DNA of 39,724 bases from JBBCJT01 sp037190665. GTDB taxonomy: Bacteria; Pseudomonadota; Alphaproteobacteria; Acetobacterales; Acetobacteraceae. A program made the translations under genes and the position numbers. The DNA is taken from assembly GCA_037190665.1 (NCBI GenBank), contig JBBCJT010000172.1:1-39724 (forward strand), written 5' to 3'. Each line of letters starts with the position of its first letter. The stretch's first letter is position 1. Positions 15,657 through 23,064 of this stretch are shown here, piece after piece. Under the pieces are notes generated by a model. The model was not told where the DNA came from. It did not search any database and saw only the letters and a list, made by a program, of their open reading frames with translations.

Positions 15657-16729
15657 GGCTGGCTACCGAGCAGGCGCACCTTCTGTCCGGGCCGCAGGCT
15701 CTGTACGCCCGCCGTCACCACCGTATCGCCGGGTTGGATGCCGCCGCTGACGACGATGCGCGCGGGATCGAAGCGCGCGAGTTCGACATGCCGCAACGAG
15801 ACCGTCTGCGTGGCGGGATCGACGAGCCACACCGCCGGCTGGCCCTGATCGCGGGTCAGCGCGGAGGCCGGCAGCGTCACGCCCTCCGTGCCGCCGAGGG
15901 TGATCCGGCCGGTGACGGTGGAGCCGAGACGCATGGCCTCGGGCGGGTCGATCAGGCCGATCCGCACCTCGAACGTGCCGGTCGCGGCATCGGCGCGCGG
16001 CGCGACCTCGCGCACGCGGCCCTTCGCGGTGACGCGCGGATCGAGCGTGAGCGCGATGGTGATCTCCGGATTGGCGGGCGCGCGGTCCTTGATCGCGGGC
16101 GGCACCTGGAAGACCGCATCCTCGCCCCCGTCGCGGGCGAGCTGGATGACGGTCTGGCCGGGCTGCACCACCTCGCCGGTCTCGGCGCGGCGCGCGGTCA
16201 CGCGGCCGGGGGCGTCCGCCACCAGCTCCGTCCACCCGAGCCGGTCCTCGGCGATGTTGTATTGCGCCTGCGCGGCATCGACGGCCGATGTCGCGGTCTG
16301 GAAGGTCTGTGCCGCCTGATCGTACTGCACCCGGGTCGTCCAGCCGTCGCGCAGCAACTGGCTCTGGCGCTGGTAGTTGTTGCTCGCCTCGACGAGCTGG
16401 CCGCCGGCGGCGACGAGGGCGGCATGCGCCGCGCGCAGCGCGTTGCGCTCCGGCTCCGGGTCGAGGCGCGCAACGACCTGGCCCGCCTTGACGGCATCGC
16501 CGACGTTGACCAGCCGCTCGACGATGCGGCCGGAGACGCGGAAGGACAGGTTGACCTCGGTCTGCGCCTGCACCGTGCCGGTGAGCGAGAGGACCTCGCC
16601 TTCACCGCCTTTGACGGCGGTGGTCACGCGGACGGGGCGGACCTCGGCCTGCGGAGGGGGCGGGGATTCGCCGCAGCCGGCGAGGAGCAGGGTCAGGATG
16701 CCTGCCAGGGGCAGGAAGGCGCGTGGCAT
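15653..16729 (-). CDS. RND efflux periplasmic adaptor subunit, lipoprotein
   Basis: This 358-residue membrane-fusion protein has a lipobox signal peptide (MPRAFLPLAGILTLLLAGCGES, lipid-modified Cys near residue 19). A barrel-sandwich half motif VSGRIVERLVNVGDAVKAGQ is followed by a helical hairpin of about 90 residues, the second half motif WTELVADAPGRVTARRAETG and a C-terminal membrane-proximal domain. I took ATG 16727-16729, which follows GGAG at good spacing and opens directly into the lipoprotein signal. An in-frame start 26 codons upstream would bury that signal. It is the first gene of the 11-gene operon, so the promoter should lie in 16730-16853. The adaptor links the inner-membrane pump to an outer-membrane channel. 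Confidence 0.92.
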   Translation of the reverse strand: MPRAFLPLAGILTLLLAGCGESPPPPQAEVRPVRVTTAVKGGEGEVLSLTGTVQAQTEVNLSFRVSGRIVERLVNVGDAVKAGQVVARLDPEPERNALRAAHAALVAAGGQLVEASNNYQRQSQLLRDGWTTRVQYDQAAQTFQTATSAVDAAQAQYNIAEDRLGWTELVADAPGRVTARRAETGEVVQPGQTVIQLARDGGEDAVFQVPPAIKDRAPANPEITIALTLDPRVTAKGRVREVAPRADAATGTFEVRIGLIDPPEAMRLGSTVTGRITLGGTEGVTLPASALTRDQGQPAVWLVDPATQTVSLRHVELARFDPARIVVSGGIQPGDTVVTAGVQSLRPGQKVRLLGSQP

Positions 16730-16809
16730 GGCCGATCTCCACAAGGCGGCTGATGAAGACAGCCACCACTTGCAGGGGTGCGTGCCGTAACGCAACGGAT
16801 TAGGCAATG

Positions 16810-16839
16810 GTGTCCTGCACTGACCCGTGCGCAGGACAC
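16810..16839. terminator. Perfect inverted repeat between DUF1269 gene and RND/Mrp operon
   Basis: Arms GTGTCCTGC (16810-16818) and GCAGGACAC (16831-16839) are exact reverse complements around a 12-base loop. The repeat starts 14 bp past the stop of the DUF1269 gene and about 80 bp upstream of the adaptor ATG. It could stop transcription from the upstream gene, but no T-run follows on the minus strand. A role as operator for the RND/Mrp operon is equally possible. Confidence 0.45.
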
Positions 16840-16853
16840 ATGCCCGGCTGCGT

Positions 16854-17357
16854 TCAGGTGCTCGGTGTGGCCTGGGCTTCCGCCAGCGCCTCTCGCAGTT
16901 TCTCTTCCTTCGTCTCGTCGAAGGAGGAACGCAGGACCGTGCCGCCCGACCCCTTGAGCGCGGCGAGCACCTTGTCGGTGGTCATCTTGCGGATCAGGAG
17001 GAAAAGCGCCGCGTTGCCCGATTGCAGCGTCTTCGCCGCATCCCGCATGAAGGCATCGTTGATGCCGAGATCGGTGAGCTTGCCGCCCAGTGCGCCGGAG
17101 GCGGCCCCCACGGCCGCGCCGGCCAGCGGCATCAGGAAGATCAGCCCTATCAGCGATCCCCACAGCGCGCCGGAAAGTGCGCCCGTCTTCACCGGCTGCA
17201 TGATCTGATTGAGTTTCACGGTACCGTCGGGTTGCTTCACCGCGACGACGGCGTCGCCCAATTCGATGAGGTACTCCTTCTGCATGCCGAGCAGCATGCG
17301 GCGTACCTCCTCGGCCTGCGCCTCGGTGGGGTACTCGATGACGAGCAGATCGGCCAT
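16854..17357 (-). CDS. DUF1269 domain-containing protein
   Basis: This 167-residue protein begins ADLLVIEYPTEAQAEEVR and contains a central hydrophobic, glycine-rich segment (TGALSGALWGSLIGLIFLMPLAGAAVGAASGALGG, split by Pro near residue 77), the hallmark of DUF1269 membrane-associated proteins. The C-terminal part reads as an alternating fold with VLAALKGSGGTVLRSSFDETKEE, and the end is charged and helical. Function is unknown for the family; members often accompany stress or transport genes. It lies 32 bp downstream of the asparaginase gene on the same strand and may be the tail of that operon, with an inverted repeat just past its stop. Confidence 0.85.
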   Translation of the reverse strand: MADLLVIEYPTEAQAEEVRRMLLGMQKEYLIELGDAVVAVKQPDGTVKLNQIMQPVKTGALSGALWGSLIGLIFLMPLAGAAVGAASGALGGKLTDLGINDAFMRDAAKTLQSGNAALFLLIRKMTTDKVLAALKGSGGTVLRSSFDETKEEKLREALAEAQATPST

Positions 17358-17389
17358 GTATCCCGTTCTCCGGATGTGCTGATGGCGAA

Positions 17390-18367
17390 TTACTGGAAGG
17401 GCGCGAAGACGTCCGCGACCGAGGGGCCCGCGCCCCGCAGCGCAAGCCCGAGCAACAGGCGCGCCTTCAGCCCGGACAGGTAGCCGGCCGGCACCAGACC
17501 GCGGCGGATCAGGTCGATCTCGCCGCCGGGGTAGCCGTAGGTCTCGGTGAAGACGGGGCCGGTCATCACCCGCGATGCCAGCACCACGGGCATTTCCTCG
17601 GCCAGCCGGCCGACGGCGTCGGCGGCATCGGCGGGCACGTGGCCCGCGCCCATCCCCTCGATCACGGCGCCCGCGTAGCCCAGGCCGGGCAGGGCGGAGA
17701 GCAGCCGCCCGTCATCGCCCATGCCCCAGCGGACCAACGCGACCGGCGCGGGTGCGCCGGTGGCGATCGGCAGGACGGGCACGCGGGTGACGCGCGTGTA
17801 GATCTGCGGCCGGCGTTCGATCATCGCGCCGACCGGGCCGGCCAACGGCGAGAGGAAGGCCGAGGGCAGGGCGGTGTGCGACTTCTGCACGAAGCGCGCG
17901 GCGTGGATGTCGTAGTTCAGCACGGCGAGCGTGCCGAGCCCGCGCGCTTCGGCCGACGTGGCGAGGATCGCGGCCGAGAGCAGGTTGGCCGGCCCGTCCG
18001 CCCCCGGCGCATCCGCACCGCGCATCGCGCCAGTGACCACCACCGGCCTGTCGCCGTCCACCAGAACGTCGAGCAGGAAGGCGGTCTCCTCGATCGTGTC
18101 GGTGCCCTGGATCACCACCGCCCCGTCGAAGCCGTCGGCGAAGGCGGATGTGATGCGCTGCGCGACGCTGACGATCTGCGCGGGCGTCAGCGACGGGCTC
18201 GGCAGGCGGAAGGGTGACTCGGCGATGATATCCGCCACCTCGCCGAGCGCGGGGATCGAGGCGACCAGTTCGGCCGCCCCGAGCTTGGGAGCGATGCCGC
18301 CCTCCGCCGTCGGCACCATGGTGATGGTGCCGCCGAGCGAGAGGACGAGCAGGCGCGGCCGGTTCAT
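17390..18367 (-). CDS. Asparaginase (type I/II L-asparaginase family), cytoplasmic
   Basis: This 325-residue protein has both catalytic threonine motifs of bacterial asparaginases. The first is LSLGGTITMV with Thr14. The second is VVIQGTDTIEETAFLLD with Thr88-Asp89. AMRGADAPGADGPANL then corresponds to the conserved Lys/Arg-containing loop. The enzyme hydrolyses asparagine (often also glutamine) to the acid and ammonia. There is no signal peptide, so it acts in the cytoplasm. The start ATG 18365-18367 overlaps the MFS gene stop (ATGA). The neighbours are a glutaminase and an MFS transporter, which points to a joint amide-nitrogen function. The frame is open well upstream, but that region lies inside the MFS gene. 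Confidence 0.9.
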   Translation of the reverse strand: MNRPRLLVLSLGGTITMVPTAEGGIAPKLGAAELVASIPALGEVADIIAESPFRLPSPSLTPAQIVSVAQRITSAFADGFDGAVVIQGTDTIEETAFLLDVLVDGDRPVVVTGAMRGADAPGADGPANLLSAAILATSAEARGLGTLAVLNYDIHAARFVQKSHTALPSAFLSPLAGPVGAMIERRPQIYTRVTRVPVLPIATGAPAPVALVRWGMGDDGRLLSALPGLGYAGAVIEGMGAGHVPADAADAVGRLAEEMPVVLASRVMTGPVFTETYGYPGGEIDLIRRGLVPAGYLSGLKARLLLGLALRGAGPSVADVFAPFQ

Positions 18368-20028
18368 GCCTCGCGGCCGACCGCCGCGGCGGCCGTGGCA
18401 CCCGGCATCGGCACCGGCGGGCGCGACGGGATCTCGCCCGGGCGGTAGTTCGGCAGCCGCCCGGCGGGGAAGATCGCGAGCAGCGCCACGCCGGCCATCA
18501 GCAGCAGGCCGATCTTCAGCGCCTGCAACCGCGCCTCGGTGTTCACGCGCACCGCTTCGGTGACCTGCTCCGGTGTCGCGGTCGTGCCCTGCATGATCGT
18601 CAGCAGCCGGTCGTTGCTGACGAAATTGATGCTGTCCATGTCGAGCTGGCTCAGCACCGCGGGGGGCAGGCTCGGGTTCTCCGCCACGCGATACAGGATC
18701 GCGCTGGTCAGCAGCCCGACCAGCAGCGCGCCCGAGATCGCGGTACCGACGCCGGCGGCGAGGTTCTGCGTGGTGCCGCGCAGGGAGCCGACATCGCCGG
18801 CCAGTTCCTTCGGCGCGGCGGTAACCAGCACGTTGAACACCAGCGTGACCAGCGCGCCCTGGCCGATGCCGAAGGCGATCAGGCCGAACATCACCGGCAC
18901 CGCGCTCCAGTCGTTGCGCACGACCCAAGCGAGGTAGACGAGGGCGACGACGCATAGCGTGAAGCCGGCCCGGCCGATCTGCCGCGGTGTCATGATCGGA
19001 TACAGCTTCACCACCAGCATCGCGGTGAAGAACACCGTCAGGTTGAACGGCAGCATCGCGATCGCGGTCTCAATGGGCGTTCGGCCCTGCACGATCTGGA
19101 TATAGAGCGGCACGGAGAAGTTCAGCATCGCCTCCAGCGCCACCACCGCGAACATCGCGTAGACGGCGGCCCGCTCCTCGCCCGAGGTGATCACCCGCAG
19201 ATCGAGCAACGGAGTACCGCCGGATGCCTGCACCCGCCGCGTCCAGGCGATGAAGCACTGCAGCAGCACGATGCCGATCACGATCATCCCCGGCGCCGGC
19301 GACATGCCGAACACGGAGAAGGGCGCGCCCGGCCGCGCGATGCCGAGCCCCCAGCGGTTGAGGTTGTTGAAGCCGAAGCTGATCAGGATGATCGCCGCCG
19401 CCGCCAGAACGACGCCGACGAGGTCGATCTTCACCTCCGGCCGCGGGGCTTCCGGCTTCAGCTTCGTGCTCAGCACCAGCACCAGGGCGGAGACGGCGAT
19501 CAGGATGCCGAAGACCGGCCGCCAGCCGATGAAGGTGCCCAGCATGCCGCCGATCAGGAAGGCGCAGACGCCCGCCGCGGCGCGTGCCGATCCCAGCGCG
19601 CCGACCGCCGTCGCCTGCTGCTGGCCGTGATAGTGGTGGGCAATCAGCGCCACCAGCGCCGGCACGATCACGGCGGCGGCCAGTCCGGCGAGCAACTGGG
19701 CGACGAGCATCACCGTCGCCACCGGCGAGAACGTCATCAGGATCTGCGCGAGGCCGAACAGCGCGACCACGACGCGGAACACCGACGTCGAGCCGAAACG
19801 CTGCACCAGCTTCGCCCCGAGCATCACGAAGCCCGCGACGGCGAGGGAGTACATGACGATGCCGGTGGCGACCGTGGTCGGCGGCACGCCGAAGCTGTTG
19901 ACCATGCCGGAGAGCGAGACCGGCAGGGAGGCGACGTTGAAGGACATGATCGCCTGGCCCAGCGCGATGGCGATCATCGGCATCCAGGATTCCTTCACGG
20001 CGTCGGGCGCGCTTGTCGTCGTGCTCAC
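18364..20028 (-). CDS. MFS transporter, DHA2-like (14 TM)
   Basis: This 554-residue membrane protein has about 14 hydrophobic helices and the drug:H+ antiporter-2 plan. Visible features are the motif A-like loop GAKLVQRFGSTSVFR after helix 2, the motif C-like GSARAAAGVCAFLIGGMLG in helix 5, and a long loop near residues 440-490. The start is GTG 20026-20028, preceded by GGAG at 8 bp. It lies between glutaminase and asparaginase genes. DHA2 members usually export drugs or metabolites, so here it could export products or import amides, but the sequence does not say which. No key motif is missing. Confidence 0.88.
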   Translation of the reverse strand: MSTTTSAPDAVKESWMPMIAIALGQAIMSFNVASLPVSLSGMVNSFGVPPTTVATGIVMYSLAVAGFVMLGAKLVQRFGSTSVFRVVVALFGLAQILMTFSPVATVMLVAQLLAGLAAAVIVPALVALIAHHYHGQQQATAVGALGSARAAAGVCAFLIGGMLGTFIGWRPVFGILIAVSALVLVLSTKLKPEAPRPEVKIDLVGVVLAAAAIILISFGFNNLNRWGLGIARPGAPFSVFGMSPAPGMIVIGIVLLQCFIAWTRRVQASGGTPLLDLRVITSGEERAAVYAMFAVVALEAMLNFSVPLYIQIVQGRTPIETAIAMLPFNLTVFFTAMLVVKLYPIMTPRQIGRAGFTLCVVALVYLAWVVRNDWSAVPVMFGLIAFGIGQGALVTLVFNVLVTAAPKELAGDVGSLRGTTQNLAAGVGTAISGALLVGLLTSAILYRVAENPSLPPAVLSQLDMDSINFVSNDRLLTIMQGTTATPEQVTEAVRVNTEARLQALKIGLLLMAGVALLAIFPAGRLPNYRPGEIPSRPPVPMPGATAAAAVGREA

Positions 20029-20061
20029 GGCGTTAACTCCCTGAAGTGTGGGACGACCCGA

Positions 20062-21072
20062 TCAGGCCGCCGGCCTTTCTGTCGAGGCGAAGAGGTTGAG
20101 GCCCAGTTTCTCGGACAGGAATTTGGTTGCAAGCTGGCCGCGGACCGAATTGCCCGCCTGATCGAGCGGCGGGGCGAAGGTGCCGAGCGCGCCCTTGCCG
20201 GGCGAGATCGTGACGAGGCCGCCGGCCACGCCGCTCTTGCCGGGCAGCCCCACCTCGTAGAGCCAGTCGCCCGACTGCTCGTACATCCCTGCGGTGGCCA
20301 TCACCGCGAGCGCGCGCTTGCACCGGTCGGGGTCCAGCACCCGTTCCCGCGTCACCGGGTTGACGCCGCCATCGGCGAGCGTGGCGCCCATGACCGCCAG
20401 ATCCTCGACCGTGACGTTCAGCGCGCACTGGCGGGTGTAGACGTCGGTCGCCTCGTCCGGATCGAAATACAGGCGGCCATAGCTGTGCAGCAGCCGGGCG
20501 ATGCCGCGGTTGCGCCCGTTCGTCGCGGCTTCCGATTCGTAGACTTCCGTGTCGAGCGCGAGTTGGCGGCCTGCGAAGCGCGACAGCCCTTCCTGGATGA
20601 AGGCCCATTTCGCCTCCGCCGTGGCGCCGGGCGCGAGGCTCGTCGTCGCGATCGCCCCTGCGTTGACCATCGGGTTCATGGTCCGCGCGGGGTTCAGCTC
20701 GATCGCCATGACCGAGTTGAACGGCAGGCCGGTGCCGTTGACGCCGATCCGCCGCCGCGCCTCGCCGCCGCCGAGCGCCTGGCACACGAGCGCGAAGACG
20801 AAGGGCTTGGAGATGCTCTGGATGGAGAAGGCCACATCCGAATCGCCGCATTGCATGAGCGTGCCGTCCGTGGCGGCGATGCACATGCCGAACAGATGCC
20901 GTGGCGCGCGGGCCAGCGCGGGGATGTAGTCCGCTACCGTGCCATCATCGACCGGGGCGTAGCGTTCATGCGCTTCGAGAAGGGCGAGCCGGACGAGGTC
21001 GGCGGCCGGGAGATGACCCGTCGAAATCGTGCTCGGGCCGACAGGTTCCTCGGCGTGCAGGCGGCTGTACAT
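20062..21072 (-). CDS. glsA: Glutaminase A
   Basis: This 336-residue serine-dependent glutaminase is related to beta-lactamase-fold enzymes. The nucleophile motif Ser-x-x-Lys is SISK with Ser86 and Lys89, inside DVAFSIQSISKPFVF. Other family blocks are TGLPFNSVMAIEL, NPMVNAGAIATTSL and the end SGDWLYEVGLPGKSGVAGGLVTISPGKGALGTFAPPLD. It converts glutamine to glutamate and ammonia. The ATG has a GGGAGG ribosome site at 7 bp. There is no signal peptide. It is followed after 33 bp by the MFS gene and preceded by a small secreted protein, all on the same strand. In some bacteria such glutaminases serve acid resistance through ammonia release; whether that holds here is unknown. Confidence 0.94.
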   Translation of the reverse strand: MYSRLHAEEPVGPSTISTGHLPAADLVRLALLEAHERYAPVDDGTVADYIPALARAPRHLFGMCIAATDGTLMQCGDSDVAFSIQSISKPFVFALVCQALGGGEARRRIGVNGTGLPFNSVMAIELNPARTMNPMVNAGAIATTSLAPGATAEAKWAFIQEGLSRFAGRQLALDTEVYESEAATNGRNRGIARLLHSYGRLYFDPDEATDVYTRQCALNVTVEDLAVMGATLADGGVNPVTRERVLDPDRCKRALAVMATAGMYEQSGDWLYEVGLPGKSGVAGGLVTISPGKGALGTFAPPLDQAGNSVRGQLATKFLSEKLGLNLFASTERPAA

Positions 21073-21102
21073 GAAATGCCTCCCTCGTCCTTTTGTCGCC
21101 GC

Positions 21103-21438
21103 TCAGTTTATGGCGAGCGTGGTCTTGTCGAAGTTAATGACGCGCAGTGCGTTGTCCGTCATTTCCACGACAGCGGCGCCCCGCCCGAAATCGAGCGCGA
21201 CGATCTTGTTCGCGGGGTATTTCAGCTTGATTCCATTGAGAAGCATGACTTCGAGGACTTCCCGGATGGAGTTGCCGCCGGTGGCGCGCGCTTCCACCTC
21301 GGCCCGCTTCTCCGGACTCAGTTCGGCGAGTTCGGCACGTTGGAAGGCGGCCGTGGCCTGCGCGAATGCAGGGGAGGGGTGGGCGGTGAGGGCGATGATC
21401 CCCATCGCCGTTGCCCAGGGCAGGACGGTTCGGAGCAT
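21103..21438 (-). CDS. Small predicted secreted protein of unknown function
   Basis: This 111-residue protein has a clear signal peptide (MLRTVLPWATAMGIIALTAHPSPAFA, cleavage after AFA near residue 26). The mature part of about 85 residues has a charged helix (LSPEKRAEVEARATGGNSIREVLEVMLLNGIKL, broken by GG) followed by beta-rich IVALDFGRGAAVVEMTD. I do not recognise the family. The start ATG follows the regulator's stop after one base (TGAaATG), suggesting coupling, and the glutaminase gene begins 30 bp downstream. Its location makes it a candidate periplasmic partner of the amide cluster. Confidence 0.75.
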   Translation of the reverse strand: MLRTVLPWATAMGIIALTAHPSPAFAQATAAFQRAELAELSPEKRAEVEARATGGNSIREVLEVMLLNGIKLKYPANKIVALDFGRGAAVVEMTDNALRVINFDKTTLAIN

Positions 21439-21439
21439 T

Positions 21440-22660
21440 TCACGGTTCCCGTGGCTGTGAAACGGGATCCGAAGGAGGCGATCCCCAGATCATACTACGA
21501 TCTGGAGCGCGGCCGTGCGTTGGACGGACGTCTCTCGCGTTGACGCCCTGTCTCAAACTTGTGGACTGCTCCGCGCCGCGGAGAAGCGACCAGAAGCCGG
21601 CCTCCCCGGTGCGGGCGGGCTGGGCCGGGGCGCGCTGCGGATGCCGCGACCGGTCGCGCGCGGCGTCCCATCGCACATCCCTCGGCGCGCAGCCGAACTG
21701 GCTGCGGAAGGCGCGGCTGAAGGTCGCCGCATCGGGGATGCCCACGCCTTCCGCGATGCGCTGGATCGTGTGCGTGCACTCCGGATCGGCCAGCATGACG
21801 TTCGCTGCCAGCAGCCTCTGCCGCTGCACGAAGCGCGCCACGCCGCCTTCCTGTTCCAGCAAGCGGTACAGGGCGGAGCGCGACATGCCTATCCGCGCCG
21901 CGAGCGTCGCGGGCGTGATGTCGGGATCCGTCAGGTGCGTGCGGACATAGCGGCGGACGCGTTCCAGGCGGGTGCCGTTGACGGCACCGGAGGCGACCGC
22001 GAGCCGGTCGGCCGTCGGCGCCACGCAGGCGGCGATCATCGCCTGCGTGGCATTCCGCAGTTCGGGCAGCGCGCTCTGTCCGATCTCCGGCAGCCGGCGC
22101 TCCAGCAACAGCAGGTAGTCGGCCAGGAGCCGGCCCATGGGCGTGTCGAGCGTGCTGCCGCAGGTGAGGTCCAGCGCGCTTGCCACTTCCGGGAAGCTGT
22201 CGCGCGAGAGGAAGAGGATCAGCCAGTCGATATCGGTGCGCCGGCTGACGAAGGCCTCGCCCAGCGAGTACACGAAAGGCACATCGGGGCCGGCGACACA
22301 GGTGGCGCGCCGGGTCTCCATGAGCGTCGTGCCGCGGCGCGAGAGGCCCAGCACCCAGTGATCGACGGGGGCGCGGCGCACGGCACGCGCGCTCCGCTCC
22401 GTATGCAGCGCGGGTGCGACCACCCGGCTGAGGACGCAGCCACCGAGTTGCCAGACCCGGTTGGCGACCTCGAAGCCTGCCGCACTGCCCTCGGGTCGAC
22501 CGAACTCCACGACCGGCCGGTTGCGGTCGCACCAGAACTCGAATTGCTGGGCGGCGGGCAGGGATGCGGTCGACGTCTCGGCCGGCAGGAGCCGCGGGTC
22601 GTCTCCCTCACAGGAGGACGTCTGCGGTTCCTCTCCCTGGCTGATGCGCTGCAGCCTCAT
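21440..22660 (-). CDS. AraC family transcriptional regulator
   Basis: This 406-residue regulator has an N-terminal sensor domain of the AraC-binding-like type (about residues 40-215, with APVDHWVLGLSRRGTTLMETRRA). A double helix-turn-helix domain follows at about residues 230-335: RVRRYVRTHLTDPDITPATLAARIGMSRSALYRLLEQ, then IQRIAEGVGIPDAATFSRAFRSQFG. About 70 residues of low-complexity, Arg/Pro-rich tail follow the HTH. That tail overlaps a plausible promoter for the downstream genes, so it may be a late addition or run-on. It is the best candidate for control of the glutaminase-MFS-asparaginase genes it precedes. The start ATG 22658-22660 has only a weak ribosome site, so the N terminus is the least certain part. 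Confidence 0.87.
   Translation of the reverse strand: MRLQRISQGEEPQTSSCEGDDPRLLPAETSTASLPAAQQFEFWCDRNRPVVEFGRPEGSAAGFEVANRVWQLGGCVLSRVVAPALHTERSARAVRRAPVDHWVLGLSRRGTTLMETRRATCVAGPDVPFVYSLGEAFVSRRTDIDWLILFLSRDSFPEVASALDLTCGSTLDTPMGRLLADYLLLLERRLPEIGQSALPELRNATQAMIAACVAPTADRLAVASGAVNGTRLERVRRYVRTHLTDPDITPATLAARIGMSRSALYRLLEQEGGVARFVQRQRLLAANVMLADPECTHTIQRIAEGVGIPDAATFSRAFRSQFGCAPRDVRWDAARDRSRHPQRAPAQPARTGEAGFWSLLRGAEQSTSLRQGVNARDVRPTHGRAPDRSMIWGSPPSDPVSQPREP
21485..21505 (-). promoter_or_regulatory. Inverted repeat with embedded -10-like box upstream of the small secreted protein/glsA genes
   Basis: CCAGATC (21485-21491) and GATCTGG (21499-21505) form a perfect 7-bp inverted repeat with a 7-base spacer. 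On the minus strand the repeat contains TATGAT (21489-21494), a good -10 hexamer; no good -35 is seen 17 bp upstream, as expected for an activator-dependent promoter. It sits about 50 bp upstream of the secreted-protein ATG, inside the coding tail of the AraC regulator. Function is inferred. Confidence 0.4.
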
Positions 22661-22714
22661 TCGTCAGGTATTGCATACGCATTTCCCACGCCGCAACCGC
22701 GCGGCGCGAGGCCG

Positions 22715-22900
22715 CTAGCGATCGCGTTCGATCGCGTCCCAGCTCTGCTTGACCAGCCCGAGCCCGAACAGCGTGCCGAACAGGAACAGGCCGAGGCCGA
22801 ACATGTACAGGGCGTCGTCCCTCGCCGAGGCGGCGGCGAACAGGCCGAGCAGGGCGCTGATCCCCGAGACGATCAGGAAGAACACGTGGCTGGCGGTCAT
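22715..22900 (-). CDS. Small two-helix membrane protein at the end of the cbb3 operon, unknown function
   Basis: This 61-residue protein has two predicted membrane helices (VFFLIVSGISALLGLFAAA and MFGLGLFLFGTLFGLGLV), a short polar loop ARDDALY between them and a charged tail QSWDAIERDR. I do not recognise it as a named Cco subunit. Its ATG overlaps the ccoS stop by ATGA, so it is almost certainly translated with the oxidase assembly genes. Size and topology resemble small helper subunits of terminal oxidases (CcoQ, CydX, CcoM types), but the sequence does not match those I know. Confidence 0.72.
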   Translation of the reverse strand: MTASHVFFLIVSGISALLGLFAAASARDDALYMFGLGLFLFGTLFGLGLVKQSWDAIERDR

Positions 22901-23064
22901 GTCGTTTCTCCATTCCGCCGGCTCGGCGGGTCATCGTGCAGGATGCGCTGGGCCGCACCGTCGAGGTCGTCATACTGGCCGCTGCGCAGCGTCCACAAAA
23001 ACAGCACCAGCGCGAGCCCGCCCAGGCCCAGCGCCAGCGGCACCAGCAGGATCAGGACGTCCAT
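22897..23064 (-). CDS. ccoS: cbb3-type cytochrome oxidase assembly protein CcoS
   Basis: This short gene of 55 residues is read from ATG 23062-23064 to TGA 22897-22899. The protein has one N-terminal membrane helix (ILLVPLALGLGGLALVLFLW) followed by the CcoS hallmark LRSGQYDDLDGAAQRIL, which matches the conserved [SK]GQ[FY]DDL-[DE] motif. CcoS is needed for cofactor insertion into cbb3 oxidase. It overlaps ccoI by 13 bp and the 61-residue gene by 4 bp. Confidence 0.93.
   Translation of the reverse strand: MDVLILLVPLALGLGGLALVLFLWTLRSGQYDDLDGAAQRILHDDPPSRRNGETT

Noticed and set aside
12450..15848. A plus-strand open frame of 1132 codons opposite the RND pump
   Set aside because: Low-complexity, charged product without motifs; the minus strand encodes an intact RND pump and MrpE with all key residues.
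22665..22675. GTAT-TGC-ATAC repeat upstream of the AraC gene
   Set aside because: Only 4-bp arms; too short to be more than chance.
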